From assembly GCA_037952775.1 (NCBI GenBank), contig JBANAY010000003.1, positions 27,900,001 through 27,964,000 of the forward strand: a DNA stretch of 64,000 nucleotides, given 5' to 3'. The position numbers and the translations under genes were made by a program. This document shows positions 1-11,402 of this stretch, piece after piece. Every line of letters begins with the position of its first letter. The stretch's first letter is position 1. The stretch is from Clonostachys chloroleuca. Taxonomy: Eukaryota; Ascomycota; Sordariomycetes; Hypocreales; Bionectriaceae. The notes beneath the pieces are model-generated. The model saw nothing but the letters and a program-made list of their open reading frames with translations. It ran no database searches and was not told where the DNA came from.

Positions 1-285
1 CGAGCAGCGGCAGTGATTGGCCCCTGTGCGCTGGCCCATGGCGTGCGAAAGTTTGGATCAGCTCTGTAACGGGGGCCGTCCAGCCAATCTGCAGGCAGCT
101 CGAGTGCGATCAGACACGGAGAACTGGGCGAGTGTTGCGGAGATCAGTGGAGCTGCGTCAAATCCTTCCAGGATGATGCGACAGGAAGAAATATCATCTG
201 CTTCCAGCCGTTGGGGGTTGATCTTCCCTCTCTCCCTCTCCTCCTCCGTCCCGTGTCCGCGCTCTATGTGCGAGAATGACATCCG

Positions 286-1450
286 ATGGACGGCGTCAAA
301 CAGCTGCCGTCTAGCATGAGCGCCTGGGTCATCGCGAAGACGGGCGGCGACCCGGACTCGCCGTCCCTGGAGCTGCGCGAGTCGTGCCCGACACCCTCCA
401 AGGCCACCGAGGCCAACGTCATCATCAAGATCGAGTTCGCGGCGCTGAACCAGGTTGACTTCCACTTCATGCGCAGCCACAAGAACAACCCCTTCCGGCG
501 GACGTCGGTGCCCGGCTTCGACTTCTCCGGCCGCATCGTCGCCAAGGGGCCCTTCGCCCCGCTGGACCTGGACCTGGGCGACGAGGTCTGCGGTGTCATC
601 AGCAACGGGCTGGCCCTCATGGGCAAGGGGACGCTGGCCGAGTACATCGAGGTGCCCGCGTCCCTCGTCGTGCCCCGGCCGCTGACGCTCAACATGGCCG
701 CGACGGCGGGATTGGGACTTGCGACGCAGGCGGCGCTGACGATGCTGCAGAGCAGACCGGTCAAGGCTGGCCACAAGGTTGTCATTAATGGCGCGGGGGG
801 CGGCGTGGGCTCTGCGCTGACGCAGATCGTCAAGAGTGAGAAGGGCGCGTATGTGGTTGGGATTTGCTCTGCGAATAACATGGACCGGCTGGGCGAGCTG
901 GGGGCTGATCATGTGTGTGCACTCATTAAGATATTTATCCTCATTATTTCTCCCGAGGCTGACAAGATTCAACAGGTTCTGGACTTTGAGAGCGCAGAGT
1001 CAATACCTGACTTGTTGAGTTCCACTTACGGAGAAGACATTGATACCGTCTTCGACTGTGTAGGAGACTCGTCGCTGTACAAGAACTCGGCTAGTTTTCT
1101 CAAGCGTTCTGGTGTTTATGTTGGAATACCTGGAGACGGCAGTAAATTGTTCTACGGCCCCTCACTGAAGCGCAATGCTCTGCCCGAGTTCCTTGGTGGT
1201 GGACCTCGACACTACAAGGCAGTGCACCTGTCGCCATCTGGAGATCTCCAGAGAGAAGCCGTGAGATTGGCGGACCAGGGCATCATCACTGAAGTCCCGA
1301 TCGACTCAATGTTTTGTATGGACCAAGCCGTTGAGGTATGCACCTGCACCTACATTCTCCCTACAAAGAACCATGTCTAACCGTATCTGCTAGGCTTATG
1401 AACGTGTCATGTCGTCCAAGACATGTGGAAAGGTTATTATTAGGGTATAG
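286..1450 (+). CDS. zinc-independent medium-chain dehydrogenase/reductase, quinone-oxidoreductase-like
   Basis: Predicted NAD(P)H-dependent oxidoreductase of the MDR superfamily, 347 aa after splicing. The model is three exons, 286-912, 976-1335 and 1394-1450. The first intron (63 nt, phase 0, CTGAC branch) is readable in frame but removing it restores the usual GADHV-LDF junction. The second (58 nt, CTAAC branch) brings in the family's C-terminal AYERVMSSKTCGKVIIRV. The GroES-like half has FDFSGRIV and a GDEVCG turn; the Rossmann half has INGAGGGVGS near residue 165. The structural and catalytic zinc-ligand pattern (GHE) of true alcohol dehydrogenases is absent, so it is the quinone-reductase/enoyl-reductase branch. 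Such proteins act alone or as trans-enoyl reductases in polyketide clusters; no synthase is visible here. A start at 316 (MSAWVIAK) is equally possible. The substrate is not known. Confidence 0.85.
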
Positions 1451-2231
1451 CGGCAGCTTGATTTCATGCATCGGTTCAAGTTGTAACTTCTGAGATGTTG
1501 ACCCCCAGACTGGCAGCGAGCATGAAGTGGACATTACTGAACTTATACTCCGATAATGGTATTGCATGGGTGGCGAGACTGCATAGAGACCTGGATGGCT
1601 CACGATTGTTCCTTGGATAATGTAATTTCTATATGTAAAAGTGTTTATAGTTGTTGGGCGGATTTTTGAGGAGTACATGGATAGCATGAATATGGGCCGG
1701 TGCTCGACTTAATTTTGTTGTCTATTTCGAATCCATTTTGATAAGTGCAATGACCTGAATAAGCATGAGGACTCATGATACGTCGTAGTACTGGTTTAGG
1801 GTTTTAATATCTAGTTGACGAGTCTTGCTTGCTCTTAAAGGGGTTTATTATTATCAATCATTTAGTAGATCTTAGCTAGAGGATTGTTGCTGCTGTTCTG
1901 TAAGGTTCTGATTGGAATGAACGTGGGAACGGGCTATACTTGGAGAGAAAGCTGGACAATGGTTTGTACACATCGAGTTATTAGGAGCAACTTGGGTTAG
2001 TGAGGAGATGTCTCCGAAGGTGTTGGAAATCTGCATTAAATTAATTACTATGGATAACGCTATGGTAGTTTCATGTCGTCATATGTCTAAGTCTGATATT
2101 ACTCCTCACATAATGTGCCCAGAACAAAAAAAACAACGCTAGAAATCATGGGGTATAAGATGGAAGAGCCTCGAGGGGTATTACCTCTTCTAGGTCGATG
2201 TGCGCCTATGTTCCGTATATCAGTTAATGTT
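1451..2231. other. intergenic, no gene seen
   Basis: Gap between the MDR gene end and the arrestin-like gene, which reads toward it, so this holds two 3' ends. The sequence is A+T-rich with short open frames lacking family features. Nothing else was recognised. Confidence 0.6.
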
Positions 2232-3578
2232 TTACCATCGAATAGTAGACTGATCTGAACTCACATAATCAGGGAGACTGTTAGGGGCCGAATCTCCAGA
2301 CCCTTCGACGACAACCTCAAGGGGAACATTGAGAATGATGGTTGATGCCAGGGAGCCAGCACCCAAGACGAGACGAAGGTTGTATGTTCGAGATATTATA
2401 CATGAATAAAAGGAAGGAAGGAAGAGTTTTTTGTTGCTGACCGGCAGAGAGATTGGGACTTGGAGGGTTGCCGTGTACTTCTTCTGATGGCTCAGCTCGC
2501 CACTAGTCGTACTCGCTTGCTCCTCGTCGCTGAAGTCGTCGATCTCTGCACCCGAGTCCCTCCTGCAGAGCTTCGAAGGCTTGTAAGAATCAGACTGCGT
2601 CTCCCACACCAATTTGTTCGATGGCTGGACGGTCATCTTGTTTGATGTAAAAAACGGGACAATCATGGGGAGACTCCCGAGGATATCTTCCCTGTCGGGG
2701 AGGAGGTTCACATGTGCAAAAGAATAGTGTGTATGGGCTTCGACTTGCATTGATTTTGCGTGAATGTCAGGGAGTGCTGCCTCACCCTTTTGAGGGGTGA
2801 ACTCCACGTTGACTGTGAGCATGCTGCCTGACACCTGCGACCCCTCGACAGATAAAACGACGGGTTCCGGGATGGAAGTGGAAACTTTGATATCTCCTGT
2901 TTTTTGGGACAGTAGATCTTGGTGAAACGACCTATCTTTTGTGAGAGGATGTTTCGTATGGGCTGAGACAGGGGACGCAGCCTCTGCGAACTGTGTGGGA
3001 AGGACCTTGACAGAACGCTGTGTGGTTGTTGGCTTTCCCTGCTTCCCATTCTTTCCAGGCCGGGGTGTCAACATTACTCTGACATTATAGTCGATTCTGG
3101 CCGCGTTGGGTGACTGATCTTTGCCCTCCCAGTAGCCCATTGAGGGTGGGAGACAGAGATGACGTTCATGAAGATCCTCGCTTTCGGTGTGCTTGCATGC
3201 CTTGCTGGGCAAATGATACGGCACGGTAAAAGTGAATGGGATGCTGTATGTTTGATATGCCTGGAAAACCTTTGATTCTGGAAGCACACTTCTCGATAAA
3301 GGCATGGAGAGCTTGAGGAAAATGTGTCGCGTGTGGCGAGGGTCCCCGAATGACGTCTGGATGTTTGTCGATGTCTCCCCCATGAAATCGATGTTGAAAG
3401 AATCAAAAGCGAAGTCTTTATCCGTGGTGACATCTACACGGCCTGAAATAATCGACCCTGGGGTGTAAATCTTGGTCTCTACATGGTCGTCGAGATGGAG
3501 AGCGACAGATACCGGATCAAGTGCTTTTAAATGATGAGCAAGCTTGGTCCACGTCTTGTTAGAGGACAGTGGTGCCAT
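2232..3578 (-). CDS. arrestin-fold domain protein (fungal alpha-arrestin-like)
   Basis: Single-exon protein of 448 aa read from an ATG at 3578; an in-frame extension upstream lacks family features. The N-terminal half shows the arrestin beta-sandwich pattern (HLDDHVETKIYTPGSIISG, then SFNIDFMGETS), a central loop with PPSMGYWEGKD, and a C-terminal arrestin half ending LPVSNKKLFLPSFYSC-IISRTYNLRLVL and NVPLEVV. A late LPDYVSS could serve as a degenerate PY-type motif. Fungal alpha-arrestins bridge membrane transporters to the HECT ubiquitin ligase Rsp5/HulA and drive endocytosis. Whether this member keeps that role is inference, since a clear PPxY was not found. No intron is needed. It is convergent with the MDR gene. 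Confidence 0.75.
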   Translation of the reverse strand: MAPLSSNKTWTKLAHHLKALDPVSVALHLDDHVETKIYTPGSIISGRVDVTTDKDFAFDSFNIDFMGETSTNIQTSFGDPRHTRHIFLKLSMPLSRSVLPESKVFQAYQTYSIPFTFTVPYHLPSKACKHTESEDLHERHLCLPPSMGYWEGKDQSPNAARIDYNVRVMLTPRPGKNGKQGKPTTTQRSVKVLPTQFAEAASPVSAHTKHPLTKDRSFHQDLLSQKTGDIKVSTSIPEPVVLSVEGSQVSGSMLTVNVEFTPQKGEAALPDIHAKSMQVEAHTHYSFAHVNLLPDREDILGSLPMIVPFFTSNKMTVQPSNKLVWETQSDSYKPSKLCRRDSGAEIDDFSDEEQASTTSGELSHQKKYTATLQVPISLPVSNKKLFLPSFYSCIISRTYNLRLVLGAGSLASTIILNVPLEVVVEGSGDSAPNSLPDYVSSDQSTIRW

Positions 3579-4367
3579 GATAGTCTTGGACGACAAGGAG
3601 CAAGAGGGACTTGTCTTGTTTTGTCTTGCCCGTGTAACTCGGATCTGGAAGAGAAGATCGATATTGATGCAAGAAACCTTAAGATCTGCCAATGTTTCCC
3701 CTTATCTACCCATATTCCTCAGATGAGACCGGGGCCATGGTGTCAAGACCCCATGAGCAGAAAATCGAGACGGATGCCACCCAGACCGGGATCAACTGAG
3801 CGCCGTCATTGGCTCACCTCGCCGAGACGACTATGGAATCCAACTCTGGAGAAAAGTCGGCTGACTGGCCGATTGGACACTGACTTTCCGCCGTCTTACG
3901 ATTGGCCATAACTTCCGATGGATTACTGATGGTGGCATTCCCGAGCAGCTCCCGCCGGCGAGCCCTTCTTTTGACACCGTTCTGCGCCCGAACCCGCTGA
4001 AAAATCTGGCAATTATGACTAAAGGGTGGAAATCACGAGAATAATGGAATTCGGTTCGTCCAACAATGTCTCGTGATTATGCCTTATAGAGAGGCTGGCA
4101 GTGGATGCAATGCGGCGGGAGCAGCCGACATCGCTTGGCCGGTAATTAATTGTCGGATTATTGACATTGGAAATAATTATGAGGCTTCCGTCCAATTGAT
4201 TACCGGCCTGTCTCTTCCCTTCAATGGCTCGAAGCATACCATCGATTTGCGCAAGGAAATGGTGCATTCATTTCCTCTGTTAACTGACTTTCCGCTACCC
4301 AATGTACATTCGCTTAATTCAATTAATTTAATTTCAATTGACCTTATTGCCTAATAACACCATCACC
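3579..4367. other. intergenic, no gene seen
   Basis: Upstream region of the arrestin-like gene and downstream region of the AA9 gene. Short overlapping open frames on both strands lack motifs and splice structure. I see no supported gene. Confidence 0.55.
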
Positions 4368-5345
4368 CTAAGATGCCCACTGACGATTTCCGGACGAATG
4401 CTGAACAGCAGAGGTCTTTGGCACATTACTAGATCTGACCCTGGTCTCGAAACCAGAGACTGATCCCGTAGTGATGCTCGCCTGACCAGCAGTCTTGGCG
4501 GCGCTTCCACTGGTGGTGCTCACGACAGAACCAGTGGCACTTGAGCTCGCGGAGATGGTCGCGTTTGCCGTGGTGGTCGCCGTCGATATCGTTTGCTCAA
4601 CAAGACCTCCGATGTCGATGACGCCGGGCCCCGGGATCCTATAACTGTGGAAGTTGCCATACACACTTACGAGAATACCCATGTCATCGGGCTTGTAGAA
4701 CTGCGTGGCAAACATCCCATCGGGAAGCTCTGTCCCCGACCCTTCGACCTTGATGTTGAAGCACTGCGGGTAGTTCTGCGCGCCATTCATCTTCCCCGAA
4801 CCGTGCAGGGCGATAATCTCATGGCGGAGGACGTAGTCACCTGGTTTGAGCTTTTCTGGGATCCGAACGAGCCAGCCCTTGTTCTGCGCCAGGACGTCGG
4901 TGTAGAACTTGTTCGATCCGTTGCGAAGCCCGGCATCCGCGATCTTGAAGAACTTGAGGCTGCTCTTGTCCACCGTCTCGCAGCCTTTGCTGCCACAGGG
5001 GGCCAGGTAATCCAGTATGGGGCCTACGTGACCGGTCGGCCAGCCGTTCCACTGCAGCCAGACGGAGTCGCCGGCCTTGACGGTGACATAGCCACCGGCA
5101 TTTGCAGCGTCGCGGTGGCAGATGATGTGCGGTGTGGTGTATTCATTTGGGGAGACGAAGCCGAGATTTGTTTGCTTCTCTGACCAGGCGGCGAGGGTTG
5201 GAGGTTTGGACATTGAAGGGTATTTGTTGGGGAGATAGCCGCCGTAGGCTACGCCGTTGACGATCATCTGGCGGACGAAGCCGTGGGCAACACCTGTGGT
5301 TGCTGTGACCAAGAGAAATGCGAAAAATATAGACAGCGAGAGCAT
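4368..5345 (-). CDS. AA9 lytic polysaccharide monooxygenase (former GH61), secreted
   Basis: Secreted copper enzyme of 325 aa that oxidatively cleaves cellulose and related glucans. A hydrophobic signal peptide (residues 1-20) ends GVA and is followed by His21 in HGFV. This is the mandatory N-terminal histidine of the copper histidine brace. His106 in GHVGPILDY is the second ligand, and the GAQNYPQCFNI segment around Tyr191 supplies the axial tyrosine. Cysteines at about 76/194 and 116/121 fit the family disulfides. The catalytic domain ends near residue 235 and is followed by a Ser/Thr/Ala-rich tail without a CBM1 cellulose-binding module. Single exon. It lies in the same 20-kb stretch as PL1 and PL3 pectinases, consistent with plant-wall breakdown. 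Confidence 0.93.
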   Translation of the reverse strand: MLSLSIFFAFLLVTATTGVAHGFVRQMIVNGVAYGGYLPNKYPSMSKPPTLAAWSEKQTNLGFVSPNEYTTPHIICHRDAANAGGYVTVKAGDSVWLQWNGWPTGHVGPILDYLAPCGSKGCETVDKSSLKFFKIADAGLRNGSNKFYTDVLAQNKGWLVRIPEKLKPGDYVLRHEIIALHGSGKMNGAQNYPQCFNIKVEGSGTELPDGMFATQFYKPDDMGILVSVYGNFHSYRIPGPGVIDIGGLVEQTISTATTTANATISASSSATGSVVSTTSGSAAKTAGQASITTGSVSGFETRVRSSNVPKTSAVQHSSGNRQWAS

Positions 5346-7092
5346 GATTCCGGGACCGATGGTAGGCTGTTTTGAAGGAGAGGCGAGGAAATGAATTGTT
5401 GATATCGACGAAGCTCTATAAATCTCTAGTCAATAGAGGTATGGACACTGGCTGCTTGAAGAAGAAAGAGAGTAAATGTCAAGCAAATAACTGCTGATAA
5501 TTGAGAGTTATAATCAAGACAAATTGTATTGTCCTCGGTCTGGGATCAACGGACTATTAATACATTCATTTTGTTATGGCGAAATCGTTTGTTCTCGGGT
5601 TGCTTTATTTCTAATTTATTTTTGATAAATAGACGATGAATTCTAAGCGATCAAGCAATAGGCGCTCGCTTTCTCCTTGCAGGTTTCAAAGAACAAAAAG
5701 CCGGCCTTCTGGAAGACCTGCTTGTAGGCGCTCTTCATTGTCGAATCAGTCGCACATGAAGTTTCAGAAACAACCAAGATGGGGGACGGAAGTTTTCCGC
5801 AATGGGGCAGCTGAAATCGACGGTTGGTAGTCCGCGTCTTGCGCAAATTGGTGTGCATGGTGATGCGTCTATTAGCCGCCGTGGACGGTGTAAGACTAAT
5901 AATAGATCTTCTTGGTGGGGAGACTACGGTTTCATGAGATGTCGAGATATTTCAGCGTGCATCATGCTCGAAGCGAGCCCCCTGGGTCTAGGGATTAGTC
6001 CATTGATTTAGCTACTTGAAGCGCCCGTGTATCGTCTCCGCGGTCAGCGGCTGAGAGGGCACAGTCCCAAGAACAAGGACCACTCAGTCTACACTCTACC
6101 ACTGGTGATGATGGTCTTCAAACCTGGCCTCGTTGGATGTATGTACCTATACACAAGATGCATCTGTAACGTGTTGGATCAGTTTATGCCAGGCATATCG
6201 TCATGGTCGATAAAACAAGATGGAAATTTCGTAAATCATTCAATGATGCAATGATAAATAATACATCACATTGCTATCTACTGTTCCTCGTTCCTCAGAC
6301 GCGCTCCATCTGTTTGTTCCGCGTATTCAGCTACTGGTCGCATTTGCTCCTCCATGTGTGCTCTGAAGCACGCTTGTACCTCTATCAAACGTTGGATTTG
6401 TTGCCGTTCTTTCAACTCATCTTCCCCTCACACGTGTTTGGCCCACTCAGTCTATCCACGGCACATCCGCTCATCTAACTAAAACAACATCCAACAGCCC
6501 CAACTGCTCCCGATTTTGAATAGTCCAAGGTTGATCCTGGGGTAAAGAATCATTGATAGAAGTATCTGAAAACCCGACCTTATTTTTAGGGGTTTCTTAC
6601 AGCTTAGGTTCCCTCATGGATGGATACTTGCTGTGATAAAGGAATTCGGCTATAGATCATGTGCCAATGCAAAAAGACGCGTGGCTTGGTAAGGAAAGAA
6701 AAAGAATTATCCATTTTCCAAGGACAGTCAGATTCGAATCTACTACTGCTCAGCTATTCCTGCATCAGGCGGTTTCCAACATAGTTGATACCTAAATGTG
6801 TACATTAACACAACAATTGAGCATCTTCCATACCCTTGAGAGGTGGATCAAGTTCATTTGCAGATTCGCGTTTTGATAATTCGATCAGAATTCATATTTA
6901 ATTCAGTGATAAATGAGATATTGCAGACAAAAGTGCAGAAAAAGAGGGTTTGTGAACAAAAGAGATCTGGGCGAGATGTTTAATCTCTCGCTATAGGTGG
7001 TTCTAGAGCCACCAAAGAACGACACCTGAACAACATAAACTTCGCGCTACATGACATACTGCAGTATATCACTTCCTGCTTTTCATACGTTA
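5346..7092. other. intergenic, no gene seen
   Basis: About 1.7 kb between the AA9 start and the 3' end of the GIMAP-like GTPase. Several open frames of 60-90 codons occur on both strands but lack motifs, paired splice sites or compositional support. Parts are A+T-rich. No repeat family was recognised. Confidence 0.55.
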
Positions 7093-8470
7093 TCATCCAC
7101 GCTCGTTGAGAACAGATCGTCGGATACTGTCGTTCCACGCTGCCGAGAAGGGTTGACCCTGAATCCCATGGCTTGCAGCATAGGCAAGTCTCCCATCACG
7201 GCTTGAGTCGAGGCCAAAAGATTTCATCACATCTACAGCTGAAAGAGGATCTAAAATGATATTAGTACTGGTGAATTGCATCTCTTAGATCACTTGCAGA
7301 CTTGCCTAGTGGACCGCGATAAGCATTCGTGCTGGCACCTGAGTTTCCGCCAAGAAAGGCGTTGAATACATCACTCTTCAACACATATTCGATGCCTTGA
7401 AGACCTTTAACAGTTAAAAACCACCAATCTATCGGCTTTTGAGTTTGCGAAGCCGCCTGGGTTTCTGTGGCAGGCGCTGTATGGCTAGACTCTGGTGCAG
7501 TGTCCGTGGTAGAGTCCGATCTCTCCTCACCTGCAGGCATCCCTTGATTTGTTGTATTTGTGTTTTCGTCCTCACCTACACACGGCATAATAAGCTTTCC
7601 GGCAGTAGTATTGAGAGGGGTAATCCCGGCGTCTAGCTCTTGAATAATCAGAGGATGGTAGAAGTTACTACCTTCTTGTCCTGAATTATAGAACAGAGAA
7701 AGTATGTCTTCTGCATGTTTTGCGATATCTCCACGCTGCTCAAACCAGTCTAGGCAACGGCCTGTGTCACGTTCACCTTCGTATTGTCGCCCGTGCTGAT
7801 AAAGCTTGTGCCCCTGTTCACCACATTCACTTTTCCAAGCGGCTTGGAGCAATGCGAGCTGCTTCTCTAATGATGCTCTCTGCTTTTCTCCTGGGGCGGT
7901 CCAAAATGTTGTAACGAAGGTCAAACCGGAAAAGAAATTCTTGCCGCACAAGCCATCAACGAACCGGACAAGCTTTCGATCGAATTCATCGAATCGTGGC
8001 TGGTTGACGCATGTGACGTATAATATCCCTACTACATCTGCACAATGGGTAGCTTGGATGCCTCTGATGATCTCGAGGAATACCTGCTTCTCATTTCCTG
8101 GGCTGAAGCCTGGAGTATCCATGACGTAGTACTCCTTGTTGTTGAGACTTGTTTTTCCGATCACGCATTTTTCAGTCACTAGATCGTTAGAGAAAATCTA
8201 CTTCATAGTACTTGCTTGTGAGATTCTTACCTGAGTCGGTATTTTGCTGAGCATGGCCCTTTGGTCCAGTAATGTCTTCAAAGAGTGACGACTTTCCAAC
8301 TCCAGTGCGCCCTATGATAATGATCATGCCTGCTCTCTTTTCAGAATTTCTACCAAGGGTGTTAGGAGAAAAAAGAATCGCTATGAAGGAAGAAAAAGAC
8401 AGGCAACGAACTTGGATCGTTCACCCATACTAGCCGAAGTATGAGAAGCATTGCTAGGAGCGCAAGACAT
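7093..8470 (-). CDS. GIMAP/AIG1-like P-loop GTPase
   Basis: Predicted small GTPase-domain protein of 402 aa from four exons: 8412-8470, 8231-8349, 7306-8178 and 7093-7250 (read on the minus strand). The second exon carries the G1 P-loop GRTGVGKSS after a short variable N-terminus; the third carries the G3 motif in VMDTPGFS, then a domain typical of AIG1/IAN-like fungal GTPases. The last intron (7251-7305) uses a GC donor, GCAAGT, with a TACTAAT branch and TTTAG acceptor. Splicing joins RGPL to DPLSAVDVMKSFGL, whereas reading through stops after 17 more residues. In animals and plants this family acts in immune and membrane-associated responses; the fungal role is unknown. A conserved SSRDGRLAYAASHGI segment lies near the C-terminus. 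Confidence 0.75.
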
Positions 8471-10244
8471 TTTGAGAGTTATTTTGTTGTAATGAAATTA
8501 TATAATCAAGGATTCAAGGTTGCAAGTGTGGTCACTCGGGATGGAACATTTGGTCACGAAAGCTTAACTTTTGGGGAGAGCCGCTTGGCATTTTATAGGT
8601 GAGCCTGGAACACATGCTTCTCGGACTACAAGGAGTGATACTTCTAGTAATTACCTCAATCCTTCCTTGGACCACTTGAAAAATGAGCCAGTCCTTCCCA
8701 TCTAAGCGAAACGCTCCAATTGAGTTGGAATGGCGACCAACAAAATGTGCCCTTCACTGCCACAGGCCCATCAGCGACCCCCCACCCTTTTCTACGAACA
8801 CCATCTGGCTACAAGCGAAACAGGTTTTCAAACCATAAGGGAGTCCATAGTGGGCTGCTCGGTTCTTTGTGCATATACGCCGGTCTCGTGTGGACTGTCT
8901 GGGTGCAGATAAGACGCGCATGAGCTGTGGTGGGTGGTGTGTGGTCGTCAAGGCATCCCTGAGGATGCGTCACTTGAGTGAGAATCTTGGATGAAAGGAG
9001 GGAAAGCAAGATCCTGTAATCTTGCAACGTGTCTTGAATGCCTAGAAAAAAGCCTTCGTAGGCCACCGAATGCGGCCTGTTGGTTGCTGTTGGTTGGGAT
9101 TGTGTCGTGGCTGCCTGTACAGCCCCAAGGTCGCGGCCTGTACAGCCCCAAGGTCGCGGCCTTCGTTGCATCGTTCTAGAGACCGACTGAAAAACTATCT
9201 CTCAAAGAGAAAGGGAAATGAGAATGCGGAAAACATTGAAGATGGAGCTTCTATATTCTTGCCTACCTAAATCATGCAGGCCCCAATGAGAGTGTCTAGT
9301 GTGAGAGGCTAACATACTTTTTCGACGATCACACTAAGTGATTCTTTAAAGGACTTTCTGCGGAAAAGGATTAAATTTGGGGACAAGTGTAACTGCTTAA
9401 TCTACTTATTTTGCAACCAACAAATTTAGAGCTTTGAAGATGCCATTGGATATAGCCTAGGGGAGAATCCATATGCAAACGGCACACACTATGGTAGCAC
9501 TGGTATGACAGATGTAACCTTGTGGCCAACAGGCAGGTCTTGCAAGCGGTCGCTGAGAAAGGCCTAAGACGAAGAAAGTTTCAATTGCCGCCCAGGCTGG
9601 TTACGGCAATGTGGCATTGATTTTATGGTCCAAAATATGGTTGACTTTACACGGCTAACAATTTGAAATGACGTCAGTGGACGGTCCCCGGCCATGATTT
9701 GTTCCTTCTACAAGCTTACTACGATTGACATAGATAAGAGGCAAAAGCAATATCCAGGATGCACACTTGAACTGCAGCACTTCGAAAGGACTCTCCCTTT
9801 GCTAGTAAAATACCGCTATCAGTTATCAATACATGGACCTGATATTCTGAGGAGTTCTATATTGATTCTAATAATAAATACCGCCAAAGATAATACAATA
9901 TCACGTTTCAACTTAATCTCTAGCCCGAAGTACTTCAGGTACAACGAGAGAAGAAGTATAGATTTCAATTTTGAACCACCACATTCAAACTAAACTGAGT
10001 TATCAACCTCTAGATATTCATATCAAAATGGCAATCTCATGCCTTTGCAGCACTTGAAGTACATCAGACCCAGCATAGTTTGGTTCACTGATATAATATA
10101 AGCAGCACTATTCTTTATTCCCGAGCTTTCTCAACATACTCCTCTACACCCGATACGAGCTCATGTGACATCTCTACAGCCTAGAAAGAGTCAGTGCCAG
10201 AAAGGTACAATAGGAGGTGAGAGACTCTCAGCAAAATGGCTACT
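8471..10244. other. gene-poor region, no gene seen
   Basis: Starts with the promoter of the GIMAP-like GTPase. Short open frames have no motifs. It contains a perfect 23-bp tandem duplication at 9114-9159. No confident gene or RNA. Confidence 0.55.
9114..9159. repeat. two-copy 23-bp tandem repeat
   Basis: The 23-bp G+C-rich unit beginning CCTGTACAGCCCCAAGG is present twice head to tail with no mismatch (9114-9136 and 9137-9159). It lies in noncoding sequence and no function is evident. Confidence 0.9.
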
Positions 10245-10258
10245 ACGGTCATGTTGAT
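10245..10258 (+). repeat. 14-bp direct repeat flanking the A+T-rich block, left copy
   Basis: ACGGTCATGTTGAT, identical to 11054-11067. The pair brackets the RIP-like block, so it may be a target duplication or a remnant of element ends. Fourteen bases is longer than typical target duplications (4-9 bp). Confidence 0.6.
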
Positions 10259-10259
10259 A

Positions 10260-10965
10260 CCGGAGAGAGTTTTAATAGAAAGTTAAAATAAAAGAAGAAG
10301 TCAGATCTAATAACTTAATATAATAAATATAAAAGGTTAATAAAAAAAAGCTTTACTAGCCTAAGACTATAGTTATACGGTAGAAAATTCTATAAATCTT
10401 TATACTAATAACTTTTTATTATTAGAATAAGCTATATATTAAATAATTATTAAAGCTACTTTCTTTACTTAGCTTTTTATCTTATACTAATCTATATATT
10501 TTAACTAAATATAAATCTTTTTAGTATCTAATCTAATAAGTACTAATAGTTCTATAGCTAGAGTACTAATACTAATATATTTATAATCTTTAATATATAT
10601 ATTATAGAAAAAACTAATATCTTAATATCTTCTTTTAAAGATAATAAGATTATCTAGTATAATATAATAAAATCTAAACTTAATACTAATAATCTAAAGC
10701 TTATAAGCTTTATTAAGATTATTAAGATTATTAAACTTGAATAATATAATTTGAATAATCTCTCTATAGAGTAGATTAAAATCTTATATAATTTTAATTA
10801 AGATATCCTTAGATATATATCTAAAGATAAACTTACTGGTATTAAGAAGTTAGAAATTAAAATAGTTCTAATTCCTTATATCTAAAGTAGTATTATTCCA
10901 GTAGAATACTATTAATAAGAAGAATAAGTAGGGCTGCCTGCGGTAGTATAAGAAGGGAGGAAAAG
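10260..10965. repeat. extremely A+T-rich RIP-like relic of a repeat
   Basis: About 700 bp almost wholly composed of A/T with very frequent TA steps and stops in all frames, sharply bounded by normal-composition DNA. This is the signature of repeat-induced point mutation acting on an old transposable element. The coding content is erased, so the family cannot be named. A 19-bp repeat (GTTAATAAAAAAAAGCTTT) occurs at 10336-10354 and again at 10997-11015, and a 14-bp repeat (ACGGTCATGTTGAT) at 10245-10258 and 11054-11067 flanks the block. Confidence 0.75.
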
Positions 10966-11053
10966 GCGTAGAAGAAATCATGGTTTGGAAGATAGTGTTA
11001 ATAAAAAAAAGCTTTTTAACCTTTAAACACAATGAAAGACAACACAGTGAGGG

Positions 11054-11067
11054 ACGGTCATGTTGAT
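11054..11067 (+). repeat. 14-bp direct repeat flanking the A+T-rich block, right copy
   Basis: Second copy of ACGGTCATGTTGAT, identical to 10245-10258 and in the same orientation. Confidence 0.6.
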
Positions 11068-11402
11068 TAAATGACGAAAGATTACAGCCCTCGGCCGCCC
11101 AATCCCTGGGGACAGGAACGATCTCCTCAGCGAAATAGGAGTCTCCACAGGGTTTTTCAATGTACGGGGCTTTAAAGGGAACTTGACCCGTGATCTATTT
11201 GTTCCAGTGTTAGTCTCTGCCCCATACTTTAGTAATTTAGGTGATCTAGCCTCGAACTTACCACGCTTGTTCTCGCAATTTCTCCTCAGTCTAGGCCAAG
11301 AACCAGTACTTCTATCCTCTATCTTCTTCCCCCACAGCAACAGCACCCGGCTGGTAAGGGGGCCTGCGGCTTATGTGCCCGGGATGGGCTTCCAACATCT
11401 GA
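11068..11402. other. interval between repeat relics, no gene seen
   Basis: Normal-composition sequence between the A+T-rich block and the stop-ridden relic. It has open frames on both strands without recognisable domains and may belong to the degraded element. Confidence 0.4.

Noticed and set aside
58..972. Minus-strand open frame of 304 codons opposite the MDR gene
   Set aside because: It is an antisense shadow of a G+C-rich coding region; no domain, while the plus strand has full MDR motifs and splice sites.
4593..5183. Plus-strand open frame of 196 codons opposite the AA9 gene
   Set aside because: Antisense shadow of the LPMO reading frame with no motif.
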